Assembly (NCBI RefSeq): GCF_025145845.1
Contig: NZ_CP102253.1
Coordinates: forward strand, 3,286,001-3,350,000
Source: Alistipes shahii WAL 8301
Lineage (GTDB): Bacteria; Bacteroidota; Bacteroidia; Bacteroidales; Rikenellaceae
Direction of reading: 5' to 3'
Length of the DNA: 64,000 nucleotides
Part shown: in pieces, positions 44,116-52,775 of the stretch
Position numbering within the stretch: position 1 is the stretch's first letter
Layout of the letters: every line of letters starts with the position of its first letter
The notes under the pieces: model-generated
Databases searched by the model: none
Told to the model about the DNA's origin: nothing
Seen by the model: only the letters and a program-made list of their open reading frames with translations
Program-made: the position numbers and the translations under genes

Positions 44116-44136
44116 CACCCCTAAAAAGCAGAGTTT

Positions 44137-45354
44137 ATGCGCAGCACGTTCAAGGTTCTGTTCTACCTTAAAAGGAACAAAGACAAAGATCAGAAAGTCG
44201 TCCCTGTCATGGGTCGCATCACGGTCAACGGCAGCATCGCGCAGTTCAGCGCGAAGCTCTCCGTCCCGGAAACGCTTTGGGAGGTCAGCGGCGGCCGCGC
44301 CAAAGGCCGTAGTCTCGAAGCGGATCGCATCAACCGTCATCTGGACAACATCCGCACCCAGATCGGCAAGCACTATCAGGATATCTGCGACCGGGAGTCA
44401 TACGTTACGGCCGAAAAGGTCAAGAATGCCTATCTCGGCTTCGGAGAGAAATACCGGCTGCTTCTCGAAGCGTTCGAGAAATTCACCGGCGACCTCAAGA
44501 AACGTGTCGGCATCGACCGCTGCCACGGTACATGGAACCGCTACTATAAATCCATCGACCATCTGCGGACTTTCATGCGTAAGGAGTATAACGTGAGCGA
44601 TATGCCGTTGGCGGAGTTGGAACAGTCGTTCATCGAGCAATACCACGTCTACCTTAAATCCGATCTGGGGCTCAAGCCTACGACCGTCAGCGGTTATCTC
44701 AAATGCCTGAAATACGTTGTCAAAATCGCGTTCAACAACGGCTGGATGCCTCGCAACCCCTTTTCCCTCTATCAATATACGGCTCCGAATCCGGAACGTA
44801 GTTTTTTAACGGAAGATGAACTCCGGCGTATGATGACTACCGAGCTGCGGTATAAGCGTCAGGACTATAACCGCGATATGTTCCTGTTCTCCTGCTTCAC
44901 GGGCATCTGCTATGCGGATATGGCCTCGCTGACCTATGACCGGATCGAGCAGGATGCGCAGGGCGAGTGGTGGATCAGCGGCAACCGCCAGAAGACCGAA
45001 ACCAGATACGTTGTCAAACTTCTGCCGTATGCGTTGTTCATCCTGAACAAGTACCGGGGTCTGACCGGCGACGGACGTGTTTTTGCCATGTCTACACTCG
45101 ATTCGATCGACGACAGCCTGAAAAACATCGCCCGGGAGTGCGGCATCGACAAACAACTCTCGTTCCACCTTGCCCGGCACACGTACGCCACGACGATCTG
45201 CCTGTCGAACGGCGTGAGTCTGGAGACGCTTTCGAAGATGCTGGGACATAAAAATATCACCACCACTCAAATCTATGCGAAAGTCACCCCGCCGATGATC
45301 GACCGTGAGGTTACCATGCTCCGGGAGAAACTGGCAACGAAATTCTCCGTGTAG
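44137..45354 (+). CDS. int: Tyrosine-type site-specific integrase (CTnDOT family)
   Basis: A 405-residue recombinase with an arm-binding N-terminus, a SAM-like core-binding domain (about 105-205) and a catalytic domain. Active-site residues visible are His344 and Arg347 in HLARHTYAT, the LGHKNITTTQIY box and the nucleophile Tyr380. The first catalytic arginine is replaced by Cys258 (FTGICYADM), as in IntDOT, which has a serine there. It should integrate and excise the element at a short core with tolerated mismatches. First gene of the element. Confidence 0.93.
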   Translation: MRSTFKVLFYLKRNKDKDQKVVPVMGRITVNGSIAQFSAKLSVPETLWEVSGGRAKGRSLEADRINRHLDNIRTQIGKHYQDICDRESYVTAEKVKNAYLGFGEKYRLLLEAFEKFTGDLKKRVGIDRCHGTWNRYYKSIDHLRTFMRKEYNVSDMPLAELEQSFIEQYHVYLKSDLGLKPTTVSGYLKCLKYVVKIAFNNGWMPRNPFSLYQYTAPNPERSFLTEDELRRMMTTELRYKRQDYNRDMFLFSCFTGICYADMASLTYDRIEQDAQGEWWISGNRQKTETRYVVKLLPYALFILNKYRGLTGDGRVFAMSTLDSIDDSLKNIARECGIDKQLSFHLARHTYATTICLSNGVSLETLSKMLGHKNITTTQIYAKVTPPMIDREVTMLREKLATKFSV

Positions 45355-45459
45355 ACACTTTGCGATAAAGTATATAAATATATTATGTATTTACATACTT
45401 GTATAAACTCATCATTCGGTCATTGCATCTTTGCGGCGAAAACCTACTGCAACCCGATT

Positions 45460-45759
45460 ATGGAACGACTCGATGAGATTTTGGAAATCGTCCGAGAGAT
45501 CCGCGAAGATATCGCCTATATGAAACGTCACCGGAATATGCTTTGCGGTACGCCGATCCTTGAAGTGAGCGAGGTCTGCGACCTGCTGAAGATCAGCGAC
45601 CGTCAGTTGCGCCGTTACTGCGTCAGCGGTCAGCTCACCGGGTTCCACTTCGGGCGCCGTCTTATGTTCTCCGCTGCCGAGATAAACCGTTTTGTCGAGC
45701 GGATCGACACGGAGTGCCGGCAGCGAAAAGAACTTAAAAACCGGATCAGGAACCTTTAA
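45460..45759 (+). CDS. Helix-turn-helix / excisionase-like protein
   Basis: A 99-residue protein: a coiled N-terminus (MERLDEILEIVREIRED) and a MerR-type winged helix (PILEVSEVCDLLKISDRQLRRYCVSGQLTGFHFG) with the GRRLMF wing. Typical of Bacteroidales ICE Xis/regulatory proteins placed next to int. An in-frame ATG at 45385 is less likely. It overlaps no gene and is followed by a second HTH gene after 11 bases. Confidence 0.8.
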   Translation: MERLDEILEIVREIREDIAYMKRHRNMLCGTPILEVSEVCDLLKISDRQLRRYCVSGQLTGFHFGRRLMFSAAEINRFVERIDTECRQRKELKNRIRNL

Positions 45760-45770
45760 TTCATAACCCT

Positions 45771-46100
45771 ATGCCTGACAAGTATTATTTGGTGGAGTCC
45801 GGAGCTTTGGAGAAACTGCTCCGCACGCATTTCCTGCTGACACAATCCACACTGCTTTTCGAACACCTGTTGAGCCACAGCGACCGCCCGATGTTCCTCT
45901 CGGCCCGCAAGGTCTGCGAGGTGCTGGGTCTGGACCGTCACCAGCTCGAACAATGCCGCAAAAAGCGGATGATCCGCGCCCGTACCGTCAACGGACAGAT
46001 GCTGTACGATGCCTACGAGTTGCTTGCGCTTACTGAACTTTTCTACCGCCGGAAGCTGCGGAAGACCCTCTCCCGGATACCGCAGTTCGAGGTGCGCTGA
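45771..46100 (+). CDS. Second helix-turn-helix / excisionase-like protein
   Basis: A 109-residue protein with a MerR-like HTH in its middle (MFLSARKVCEVLGLDRHQLEQCRKKRMI, about 41-68), then NGQMLYDAYEL and a basic end. Paired with the preceding HTH gene, as the Xis2c/Xis2d pair is in CTnDOT-like elements. Probably controls excision and transfer genes. Confidence 0.78.
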   Translation: MPDKYYLVESGALEKLLRTHFLLTQSTLLFEHLLSHSDRPMFLSARKVCEVLGLDRHQLEQCRKKRMIRARTVNGQMLYDAYELLALTELFYRRKLRKTLSRIPQFEVR

Positions 46101-46213
46101 TCCGTTCGTGCTGAAAGGGACTGACTGCATCCGCAGCAGTCTCTTTTTGTTTTGAGACAGCGCGAATAATAATTAAAAATCCCTTTGTGAACGCCGGCCT
46201 CGGGGCAAGATAG

Positions 46214-46289
46214 CGCCGGACACGTTCCGGCGTCAAATTTTTGCGGCACGATCTCCACCCTTCGGGTCGTATCGCCCCTCAAAAATTTG
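46214..46289. repeat. Cluster of inverted repeats after the excisionase genes
   Basis: CGCCGG/CCGGCG (46214-46219, 46227-46232) and CAAATTTTTG/CAAAAATTTG (46234-46243, 46280-46289), the latter enclosing ACGA/TCGT. The stretch 46101-46390 has no gene. It could be a structured leader, an origin or a protein-binding region. Confidence 0.55.
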
Positions 46290-46390
46290 CCTTGTCCGTG
46301 CCGTCGCTGATAATCCCGCCCCGAAGCCGGCTTCTCACTTTCATAGCGGGGATCTGCCGGCCGTATGTCAAATCAAAATCCATTTCGAAG

Positions 46391-46591
46391 ATGAAACATC
46401 AAAAATTCGAGATTGCGGTGGCGGGTTACGACTACCGCTTCAAGACCTACGCCCGGGACGGCGTGGAGGCATCGGTAAAGGTGAAATGTTTTCTCGGAAA
46501 GCCCGATGCCGAGTGTACGATCCTTGTGCCTGCGTTGAACGATTACCTGCGGGAAACGGAATCCTGCCGCAGGCAGGTTGCTCAGCGATGA
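46391..46591 (+). CDS. Small ICE protein, unknown
   Basis: A 66-residue protein (MKHQKFEIAVAGYDYRFKTY ...). I know no family. It has a good start after a purine-rich leader and overlaps the next gene by ATGA, so translation is coupled. Confidence 0.6.
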   Translation: MKHQKFEIAVAGYDYRFKTYARDGVEASVKVKCFLGKPDAECTILVPALNDYLRETESCRRQVAQR

Positions 46592-47241
46592 GAAAGTGGA
46601 TCGATCAGTCGACCTTCGACGAGCTGCTGCTCGCCAATGCCGAGGATAACGTAGAGCGGGCTATTCGAAGCGCATCGGCCGTATTGGAAACAGTGCAGGA
46701 GTTCGTTCCGGAGGCAGCCTTGTTCTACCGTGTTACACATGCCGTGGACAGCCTGAAAAACTATTTCGAGGAAGCTTGCACCGGTTTCCGAAGAAACGGC
46801 ATCCTGTTTCTCGTCCGCCAATATTTCTATCCAAAACCCTATTACGACCTCCGATTCGATTGGTCGTTCTTCCGATATGCGGACAACTACTCCTTCGGCA
46901 AGGCTTTCGACAAACAAACCGCTCCGAACCGTATCGGGGTCTTCACCAAAAAGAAGATCGACGACTGGGTGGAATACCTCACGCAGGGTTTCCGGAATCT
47001 CGAACGGATCGATGCGGAGAACGAACGCAAAATAATCGGGTACCGCAACCGGTTGGAGGCTCTGTCCGATGTGGTTTGGGTTCATGACAAAAGTCACGGC
47101 CAGATCATTCGTAACGGCCTGACCTATACTTTCGATATCCGGCAGACGGATTACAGCGAAAAGATCTCTTTGGACTATCGGTGCCGCACGCTCGACGATT
47201 TCCTTGCACTCTCCGACAATAAATTCACACCTAAACCTTAA
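46588..47241 (+). CDS. ICE protein of unknown function, 217 residues
   Basis: Starts MRKWIDQSTFDELLLANAED; mixed helical protein with a polar surface and no signal peptide or membrane segment. No domain recognised. Coupled to the preceding small gene by a 4-base overlap. Confidence 0.65.
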   Translation: MRKWIDQSTFDELLLANAEDNVERAIRSASAVLETVQEFVPEAALFYRVTHAVDSLKNYFEEACTGFRRNGILFLVRQYFYPKPYYDLRFDWSFFRYADNYSFGKAFDKQTAPNRIGVFTKKKIDDWVEYLTQGFRNLERIDAENERKIIGYRNRLEALSDVVWVHDKSHGQIIRNGLTYTFDIRQTDYSEKISLDYRCRTLDDFLALSDNKFTPKP

Positions 47242-47247
47242 ACGACT

Positions 47248-47460
47248 ATGGAACGAAACATTATTATCGAAAATATCTGCACTGCGTGCCGCTGCGGCGA
47301 ACGTCGCGCCGAGGAATATTTGACCGCGGAACTTCGCAACCTGCGGGAACTGCGGGATGCCGGTGCGCTGTGTTACGGCGATCTTGAAACGGCCTGTTCT
47401 GGGCTGGGACTGGACTTCGATTATACGGACTATTTCTGCCGTGCCTTGTCACTGAACTAA
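47248..47460 (+). CDS. Small ICE protein, unknown
   Basis: A 70-residue acidic helical protein (ENICTACRCGERRAEEYL near the start). It begins 6 bases after the previous stop. Its cysteines (CTACRC) could bind a metal; nothing else is visible. Confidence 0.6.
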   Translation: MERNIIIENICTACRCGERRAEEYLTAELRNLRELRDAGALCYGDLETACSGLGLDFDYTDYFCRALSLN

Positions 47461-47472
47461 TTCCTATTTCTG

Positions 47473-47772
47473 ATGAACAATCTTTGTTTCAACCGTTTCA
47501 CACTGCGGACGGACGATGCGAAAACCCGCCGCAAAATCCTTCGCTGGCTGGCGCTCAATTACCGCTTGTACGAATACCTCCCCTCGGACGCAGAGGTTCG
47601 CGGACGGTTCATCTCGCGCAAACCTTTTCCCGCCGAGGCGTTCCGGCGCCAGATCGGGAAACTGCGCGGCGACAGGACTCTGTTCCTGCGGATTGTCTCT
47701 GCGGACTTATATACGCTCTATGTGGAAGGTAACGTCTATCTGCGCGGAGCGTGGCACCGAATCTTTCTTTAA
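47473..47772 (+). CDS. Small ICE protein, unknown
   Basis: A 99-residue basic, aromatic-rich protein (RKILRWLALNYRLYEYL near residues 20-36). A strong GC hairpin (GCCGCCTGCTC ... GAGCGGGCGGC, 47779-47806) follows its stop. Confidence 0.6.
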   Translation: MNNLCFNRFTLRTDDAKTRRKILRWLALNYRLYEYLPSDAEVRGRFISRKPFPAEAFRRQIGKLRGDRTLFLRIVSADLYTLYVEGNVYLRGAWHRIFL

Positions 47773-47820
47773 TAACCTGCCGCCTGCTCCGCAACGAGCG
47801 GGCGGCGTCATTTCCATATC

Positions 47821-48138
47821 ATGGCATACGAATCATCCATTCCTTTCGCGGATATCAGGGATTTCCGCGAGGCCGAGATCAACGGCATCTCTGCTCTTTT
47901 CACTATGTGTCGCCTCGATTCCGAAACCCTTCCCGCCGATTTTCATTCGTGCGAGGTCATGGGCGGTCGGGGCAGCGATTTCCAGTGGCTCGTTCCGCTG
48001 GCTTTGGCAAACTTCTCCGGAACGTTCGTCTCCCGGCAGCCCCTGCTCCGGGAAGGACAGGCGTACGCTGAAATACGCCGGTACGGCATCTATGACGCGA
48101 CGGCTTTTGACGAATGGTCTGAAAACAATAACTCTTAA
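47821..48138 (+). CDS. Small ICE protein, unknown
   Basis: A 105-residue soluble, mildly acidic protein. No motif recognised. It lies 5 bases before the next gene. Confidence 0.6.
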   Translation: MAYESSIPFADIRDFREAEINGISALFTMCRLDSETLPADFHSCEVMGGRGSDFQWLVPLALANFSGTFVSRQPLLREGQAYAEIRRYGIYDATAFDEWSENNNS

Positions 48139-48143
48139 ATACT

Positions 48144-48581
48144 ATGCGACGAAAATTCAAACTGAAGGTCAGCTATACCTTCAACGGCTGTTTTACCCTG
48201 CGTGCGGCTTCCGGCAAGGAGGCCGCACGTCTTGTTTCCGAACAATGCGGAACGGTTCTGAACACGATCCGAACGACTCTCGGCGAAGAATCCGAGGTAG
48301 ACTGGCTTTTCGACAAACATCCCCGGCTTGCAGTTCGGGAAGTAATCGCTCTTCCGGAGACCCTCGACGGGGAGAAGCTGCCGCGCGTGCAGGTCTTTCA
48401 CCCCGGGCAACGGGTCTTCTGGCGTGATCCTGCCGATGAAACGTCGGGATATTATACCGTATGTTCGGGTAATGACGACGTGGAGGAACCCTCTGACGAT
48501 GACATCATCCGGATTTGTTCTTCGGCTTCGGAAGCCGAAGTTTTTCCGTGCGAACTACGTCCCGTATTCAAAAAACGTTAA
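48144..48581 (+). CDS. Small ICE protein, unknown
   Basis: A 145-residue protein with a beta-rich N-terminus (KLKVSYTFNGCFTLRA) and an acidic middle (DDVEEPSDDDIIRI). The RVFWRDPADETSGYYTV segment looks like an SH3-type fold, but this is only an impression. Confidence 0.6.
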   Translation: MRRKFKLKVSYTFNGCFTLRAASGKEAARLVSEQCGTVLNTIRTTLGEESEVDWLFDKHPRLAVREVIALPETLDGEKLPRVQVFHPGQRVFWRDPADETSGYYTVCSGNDDVEEPSDDDIIRICSSASEAEVFPCELRPVFKKR

Positions 48582-48593
48582 AGACACATTCAA

Positions 48594-48809
48594 ATGAAGA
48601 TGCAGGAATCCGATTTCCGGCGTGCGCTGGAAATCATCACCCGGAACAACCGGATCACGGTGTCGTTCAACACACCGATCGCCGACAACTACTCCCAAGT
48701 CTATCCGCTTCTTATCCATGAGAGCAACGCTTCGGTACTGAAACAGCTCCATGAGGCGGGCTTCTCGATGAGCATGACGAAAAAAGGACTGGAAGTATCG
48801 AAGTATTAA
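48594..48809 (+). CDS. Small ICE protein, unknown
   Basis: A 71-residue alpha/beta protein (DFRRALEIITRNNRITVSF ...). No family known to me. Confidence 0.6.
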   Translation: MKMQESDFRRALEIITRNNRITVSFNTPIADNYSQVYPLLIHESNASVLKQLHEAGFSMSMTKKGLEVSKY

Positions 48810-48826
48810 CCTCAAATAATCGCGCA

Positions 48827-49453
48827 ATGAAACGCTATGAATTTTATCGGAATCAAAAAATTACTGTCATAGATTGCCGGTATTTCAGTTTTGAAGCCGA
48901 GAATCTCGAAACGGCTGTCCGGAAAATCAAGGACCTGTGTGCTGACGGCCAACTCGACGAACTGTCAAACGATCCGACCTATCAGGAAGATGCTGCTTAT
49001 CAAATTCCCGGAACGGAATATCCACTGGACATAGAAAACAATAACGGAGATCCTACGGTTATGATTTACTCGGCCGCAGACGGAACTTGTATCACGGACA
49101 ACCTTCCGATATCGACCGGAATAACTCAAACCAAGAACATTTTAATGAACGAAACCATGAATTTACACGAATATTACCGTAACCATAAGGACGCGATCAA
49201 CGCGTCGATTATGGATATTGCCTGCGATCTGGCCGTCGGACGACTGCTGAATGCGCACGATGCACCTTTCGAAACATTTGTCGAAGCCGATGACCCTGAC
49301 GATCCCGACAGCGGAACCCATTACAAGGAGGAATATCAAAAGGAATACGATACGTATTACGATAAGGAGTACGCCCGTGTCGCAAAGCTGATGAAATTCG
49401 ACTATTGCCAAGACGACGGAGTCGCGGCTTCGCCTGAAGATACGAACACCTAA
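48827..49453 (+). CDS. ICE protein of unknown function, possibly two fused modules
   Basis: A 208-residue protein. The first 100 residues (FYRNQKITVIDCRYFSFEAEN ...) and the last 100, from MNLHEYYRNHKDAINAS, look like independent proteins; the second half has its own good ATG. The C-terminal half is very acidic and tyrosine rich. Fusion or translational restart are both possible. Confidence 0.6.
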   Translation: MKRYEFYRNQKITVIDCRYFSFEAENLETAVRKIKDLCADGQLDELSNDPTYQEDAAYQIPGTEYPLDIENNNGDPTVMIYSAADGTCITDNLPISTGITQTKNILMNETMNLHEYYRNHKDAINASIMDIACDLAVGRLLNAHDAPFETFVEADDPDDPDSGTHYKEEYQKEYDTYYDKEYARVAKLMKFDYCQDDGVAASPEDTNT

Positions 49454-49466
49454 ACCATATACTTAT

Positions 49467-49793
49467 ATGATCGATATTCCTTTGTCCCTGCGCGTTCCAC
49501 CGCAGGGACGCTATAACCGCGGTATTTATACCTGTTATGAATGTGGTTTCGAACCGCCGCACTATAACGTAGTGCCCTGTATGCTGGGCCTTGCCGAGAC
49601 CTCTGCCGGTACGATGGTCGTCTGGGAATGTCCCCGGTGCGGTCAGAAATGGATGTTTCACTATCGGGCCCAAAATTCCCGTGAAGCTCACGATTACGCC
49701 GCCCAGCTCCTCGCTTACCGCACTGGCGATCCCGATTGGCGTATGACGCTGAATCCCGACTGGATTGCGGTGCCGCGGCAGAAAAAAGAGTAA
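49467..49793 (+). CDS. Zinc-ribbon-like small ICE protein
   Basis: A 108-residue protein with two CxxC pairs (CYEC near 23 and CPRC near 54), which suggest one zinc-ribbon, and a C-terminal helix. Possibly nucleic-acid binding. It begins 13 bases after the previous gene. Confidence 0.65.
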   Translation: MIDIPLSLRVPPQGRYNRGIYTCYECGFEPPHYNVVPCMLGLAETSAGTMVVWECPRCGQKWMFHYRAQNSREAHDYAAQLLAYRTGDPDWRMTLNPDWIAVPRQKKE

Positions 49794-49810
49794 CCCTAAA
49801 ACCTGATCCA

Positions 49811-50602
49811 ATGAAAATCTTTGAAAGAATCACAAAACGCTATGCGCTTCAGAATTACTATCTGCGGCGCAATTTCTATTGGCCGGATACGCTGCCGGAG
49901 ATTCTCGATTATTGGCAGCAGCACAATGACCTGCCATTCCTCTACGGCGGCGATAACTGGCCGTATGATGCAATGTGCGAGCGGCAGCGCCGCAAGGGCG
50001 TCTATGCTTCGCAATACCTGACACCCGACCGCACGGCCTGCCAGATGGCGGCACTGGCCGTGCGATATTTCGACAATGACAGCCGTATCGTGGGCGCTGC
50101 GAACCTGAACCTGCTGTTGCAGCAGGCACTGAATCCTTCGGGCCCGAGCCTCAATCGCGGCGGCTATACCTATCGTCAGGGCGATCGTGTGATGCAGCAG
50201 CGCAACAACTACGACAAGGATGTGTTCAACGGCGATCTGGGTTATATCCGTGAGGTGGATACGGAGGAGAGGACGTTGAAAGTCGATTTCGACGGCAAAT
50301 GGATCGAGTACGACATAACGGAACTCGACGAACTGACGCTGGCCTATGCCACGACGATTCATAAGGCGCAGGGGTCGGAATACCCGATTGTGGTCATGCC
50401 GGTGCTGATGACCCATTATGTGATGCTCCAGCGCAACCTGATCTATACGGGTATCACGCGCGCCAAAAAGATCTGCGTGCTGATCGGTGCGACGAAAGCC
50501 TTGGCCTATGCCGTCCATAATATGTCCGTGCTGAAACGCAATACGAGCCTTCGGGAGCGGTTGAATCCCTCCCTGACGACCGACGGGAAACTCCGGGGCT
50601 GA
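49811..50602 (+). CDS. Chimeric protein: small ICE protein fused to the C-terminus of a RecD-like helicase
   Basis: A 263-residue protein. Residues 1-95 (MKIFERITKRYALQNYYL ... DNDSRIV) look like a typical short ICE protein. From GAANLNLLLQQALNP onward the sequence is the last helicase segment of a RecD2/TraA-type SF1 helicase: SH3-like GDRVMQQRNNYDKDVFNGD, then the UvrD_C_2 motifs TTIHKAQGSEYP and YTGITRAKK (motif VI). The P-loop half is absent, so it cannot hydrolyse ATP alone. The join is in frame and the start is good, which points to a deletion that fused two genes. Confidence 0.75.
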   Translation: MKIFERITKRYALQNYYLRRNFYWPDTLPEILDYWQQHNDLPFLYGGDNWPYDAMCERQRRKGVYASQYLTPDRTACQMAALAVRYFDNDSRIVGAANLNLLLQQALNPSGPSLNRGGYTYRQGDRVMQQRNNYDKDVFNGDLGYIREVDTEERTLKVDFDGKWIEYDITELDELTLAYATTIHKAQGSEYPIVVMPVLMTHYVMLQRNLIYTGITRAKKICVLIGATKALAYAVHNMSVLKRNTSLRERLNPSLTTDGKLRG

Positions 50603-50658
50603 ATCTTCGACAGGGCTGCCGTCATTTCCTCCGCCGGTAAGGCCGAAACCGCCGGGAC

Positions 50659-50688
50659 AAAAAAGGGTGTCCTTCGAAAGAACACCCT
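50659..50688 (-). terminator. Terminator of the histone-H1-like gene
   Basis: GGGTGT (50665-50670) pairs with ACACCC (50682-50687); the plus-strand A-run at 50659-50664 is the U-run on the minus strand. Confidence 0.8.
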
Positions 50689-50709
50689 GCGTCATGCGAT
50701 GAAAACGAG

Positions 50710-50886
50710 CTATTTGGCAGCTGCCGCAAGCGACGTTTTCCGGAATTCCTTGAGTTTCTTCTCAAGCTCCAGCGACACCTTACGGGCGCGCAGTCCCGCA
50801 GCTTTGTTGTTTTTTCCCGCCTGAAGCTCTGCGTCGGTCTTGAATGCCGCATACAGCTCGTCGATAGTCTTTACCAGTTCATTCAT
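50710..50886 (-). CDS. Histone H1-like small DNA-binding protein
   Basis: A 58-residue helical protein reading MNELVKTIDELYAAFK ... NKAAGLRARKVSLELEKKLKEF ... AAAAK. It matches the short 'histone H1' family of Bacteroidetes: acidic first helix, basic second helix and an Ala/Lys end. Probably a nucleoid-associated protein of the element. It has its own -7 element and terminator. Confidence 0.8.
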   Translation of the reverse strand: MNELVKTIDELYAAFKTDAELQAGKNNKAAGLRARKVSLELEKKLKEFRKTSLAAAAK

Positions 50887-50918
50887 GGTCGTATGGAATT
50901 TAGTAGTTTAACACGATC

Positions 50919-50926
50919 CAAAAATA
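50919..50926 (-). promoter_or_regulatory. -7 element TATTTTTG of the H1-like gene
   Basis: Minus-strand TATTTTTG, 33 bases before the start codon; the surrounding bases are AT-rich. Confidence 0.5.
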
Positions 50927-51077
50927 GATATTTTTTCACAAAAACAGCTTTGTGATGCTATTTTTTTCGGCCGGTTCCCTCGGTGCACGGCATTCCATTC
51001 CCGAAAGAATTTTTCTGCGAGGCTCCTTCGGGTTCTGCATGCCGGGTTCATATGCGGTATATGTCCGTGCTGCCGGC

Positions 51078-51419
51078 TTACAACTCCAGATTCCACTGCC
51101 GTCTGTGCTCCAAGAACGCTTCCCGGGTTCTGTCGTCGAATTCCGAGAGATCCTTCTCCGTAAGGATTCCGTTATAGAAAAGGCTGAATACCGTCAAAGC
51201 ATAGCGGGAGCCGTTCAGACCGTCATACTGACGACTTATATCTTTGTCGAATGTCTGTATGCTCTTATATATTTCCAAATATTTCTCATGGCAGGACTGC
51301 GCTTTTTCATCCTGCAGGAGTCGTTTGAGTTTCGCCAGAAAGGTACAGCATTCACGCTCCAAGGCCCGGCTTATGAGTGTTCGGGCAATTTTCTTTTGGC
51401 TTTTATCCAATTCTACCAT
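51078..51419 (-). CDS. Small helical ICE protein, unknown
   Basis: A 113-residue, highly charged all-helical protein (KSQKKIARTLISRALEREC; FYNGILTEKDLSEFDDRTREAF). The pattern is protein-like and the start plausible. The flanks 50927-51077 and 51420-51514 are AT-rich and hold no other gene. Confidence 0.6.
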   Translation of the reverse strand: MVELDKSQKKIARTLISRALERECCTFLAKLKRLLQDEKAQSCHEKYLEIYKSIQTFDKDISRQYDGLNGSRYALTVFSLFYNGILTEKDLSEFDDRTREAFLEHRRQWNLEL

Positions 51420-51514
51420 ACAGCTTACGGAGATTATGTTTTTCAGGACTCCAAAATAATTATTTTCGGTCTATTAAAATATACAAACCGAATATCGGCC
51501 CGCGGGAAAAATTG

Positions 51515-52451
51515 CTAAAACGGGCGGCGATATAAGAAACGCAAATTCTCGAGGATGAACCGCCGGAAGCTGAAAAACCGGGGCACGGCTTGCTGCTTTC
51601 GAAAAGAATCCGTATTTTTATCCTGTGCAAAATACCGCAAGCACAATTTTGTCAGCTCCGGATACTGTTGGGAAACGGTGTCCGGAGTGTTTATACCGTC
51701 ATATGGGAATACCGAAAACTCCCTCCAAAGACACTTTTCATCTACCCGTACAGGCCGTTGTGTGAGATCACGACAGCTCTCTTCAAAACATAAAAAATTC
51801 CGTCGTGAACAACGGAACGCGTCAGCATATCGGTACATCGTAAATTTCCATCTTTAGGATTCTCCGAAAGAACAGAGCCGTCCGGAGCGATATTTATCGT
51901 ATATGCATCGGGGCGACACGTATAAAAAACGAATTTCGAGCGTGAGACAGCCGGGCATTTTATTCCCCCGAAAACAGGACATACAACTTTCCCGTTTTCC
52001 GGACATTCCATGTTTTTACCCGGCCTTTGCGAGTCTTCTTGCCATATGGCTAAATAATGAGCCGGTGCAGGCGATAGACGTAATAGTCTACGGCATGTAG
52101 GCCGGCCACGAAACCTTTTCCGTGTACCCTTGCAGCGAGTCCTGCGACGCCCGAAATCCCGTATGTGACGCAACACATTGATAAAACCGTGGCACGCAAG
52201 CGCCTATGGGCTCCGTGCCGGAACATGGATACGGTCGAGCGTGTCTTTTTGGCCTCCGGCAAGACACTGGTGAAACTTAAATCGGAATAGATATATTCAC
52301 ATTGCCATTGCCTGGCAAGTAAATTCTCCTCCCCACGGTTTAGGAATGTTTCATCCATGAATTTCCGAGAGGTGCCCGGCATATTCTCCGACTCCTTGCA
52401 GAGCAGGCAGGCCGTGAAAACCGTTAGCAGTATGAATACCGATTTACGCAT
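51515..52451 (-). pseudogene. Probable degraded exported-protein gene in several frames
   Basis: From 52451 a signal-peptide-like start (MRKSVFILLTVFTACLLC) runs for 133 codons to 52050. An overlapping frame (52176-51742) contains protein-like sequence such as MECPENGKVVCPVFGGIKCP and PDAYTINIAPDGSVLSENPKDG. A third frame (51838-51515) continues with VDEKCLWREFSVFPYDG and similar. The three fit one ancestral lipoprotein-like gene with two frameshifts, but no known homologue supports this. The upstream part alone could still be a small exported protein. Confidence 0.35.
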
Positions 52452-52728
52452 TCCGATAAACTGAATCTATTACAAAATTAACTGTTCGTATGGAACCGGC
52501 AAATTTTCCGGAGATATATACCGGAAACGGAGATGAATCCGACCGAATGTAGGATATTGCCGGATGCTTCGATCCGATTATACCCAGAAATGACGGGTTT
52601 CAATATGACATCGAAGCTGCTGCTTCCGATGTTTGTCACGGCAAAGATAAATGGAAATTACCTATCCTGCCGGTTGCCCCGGGAAAGATAATCCCGGGCC
52701 GGTCGGCCAGGCCTCCCTCTCCGGCTCC

Positions 52729-52775
52729 GGGGCGGAAAAATCATCCTCGCCGTGGCTGCGGTATTTTTCCGCCCC
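52729..52775. repeat. 13-bp inverted repeat upstream of the ParB-like gene
   Basis: GGGGCGGAAAAAT (52729-52741) and ATTTTTCCGCCCC (52763-52775) are exact inverted copies with a 21-base GC-rich loop. It is the clearest structure in the otherwise gene-free stretch 52452-52932 and may terminate read-through or regulate the ParB-like operon. Confidence 0.6.
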
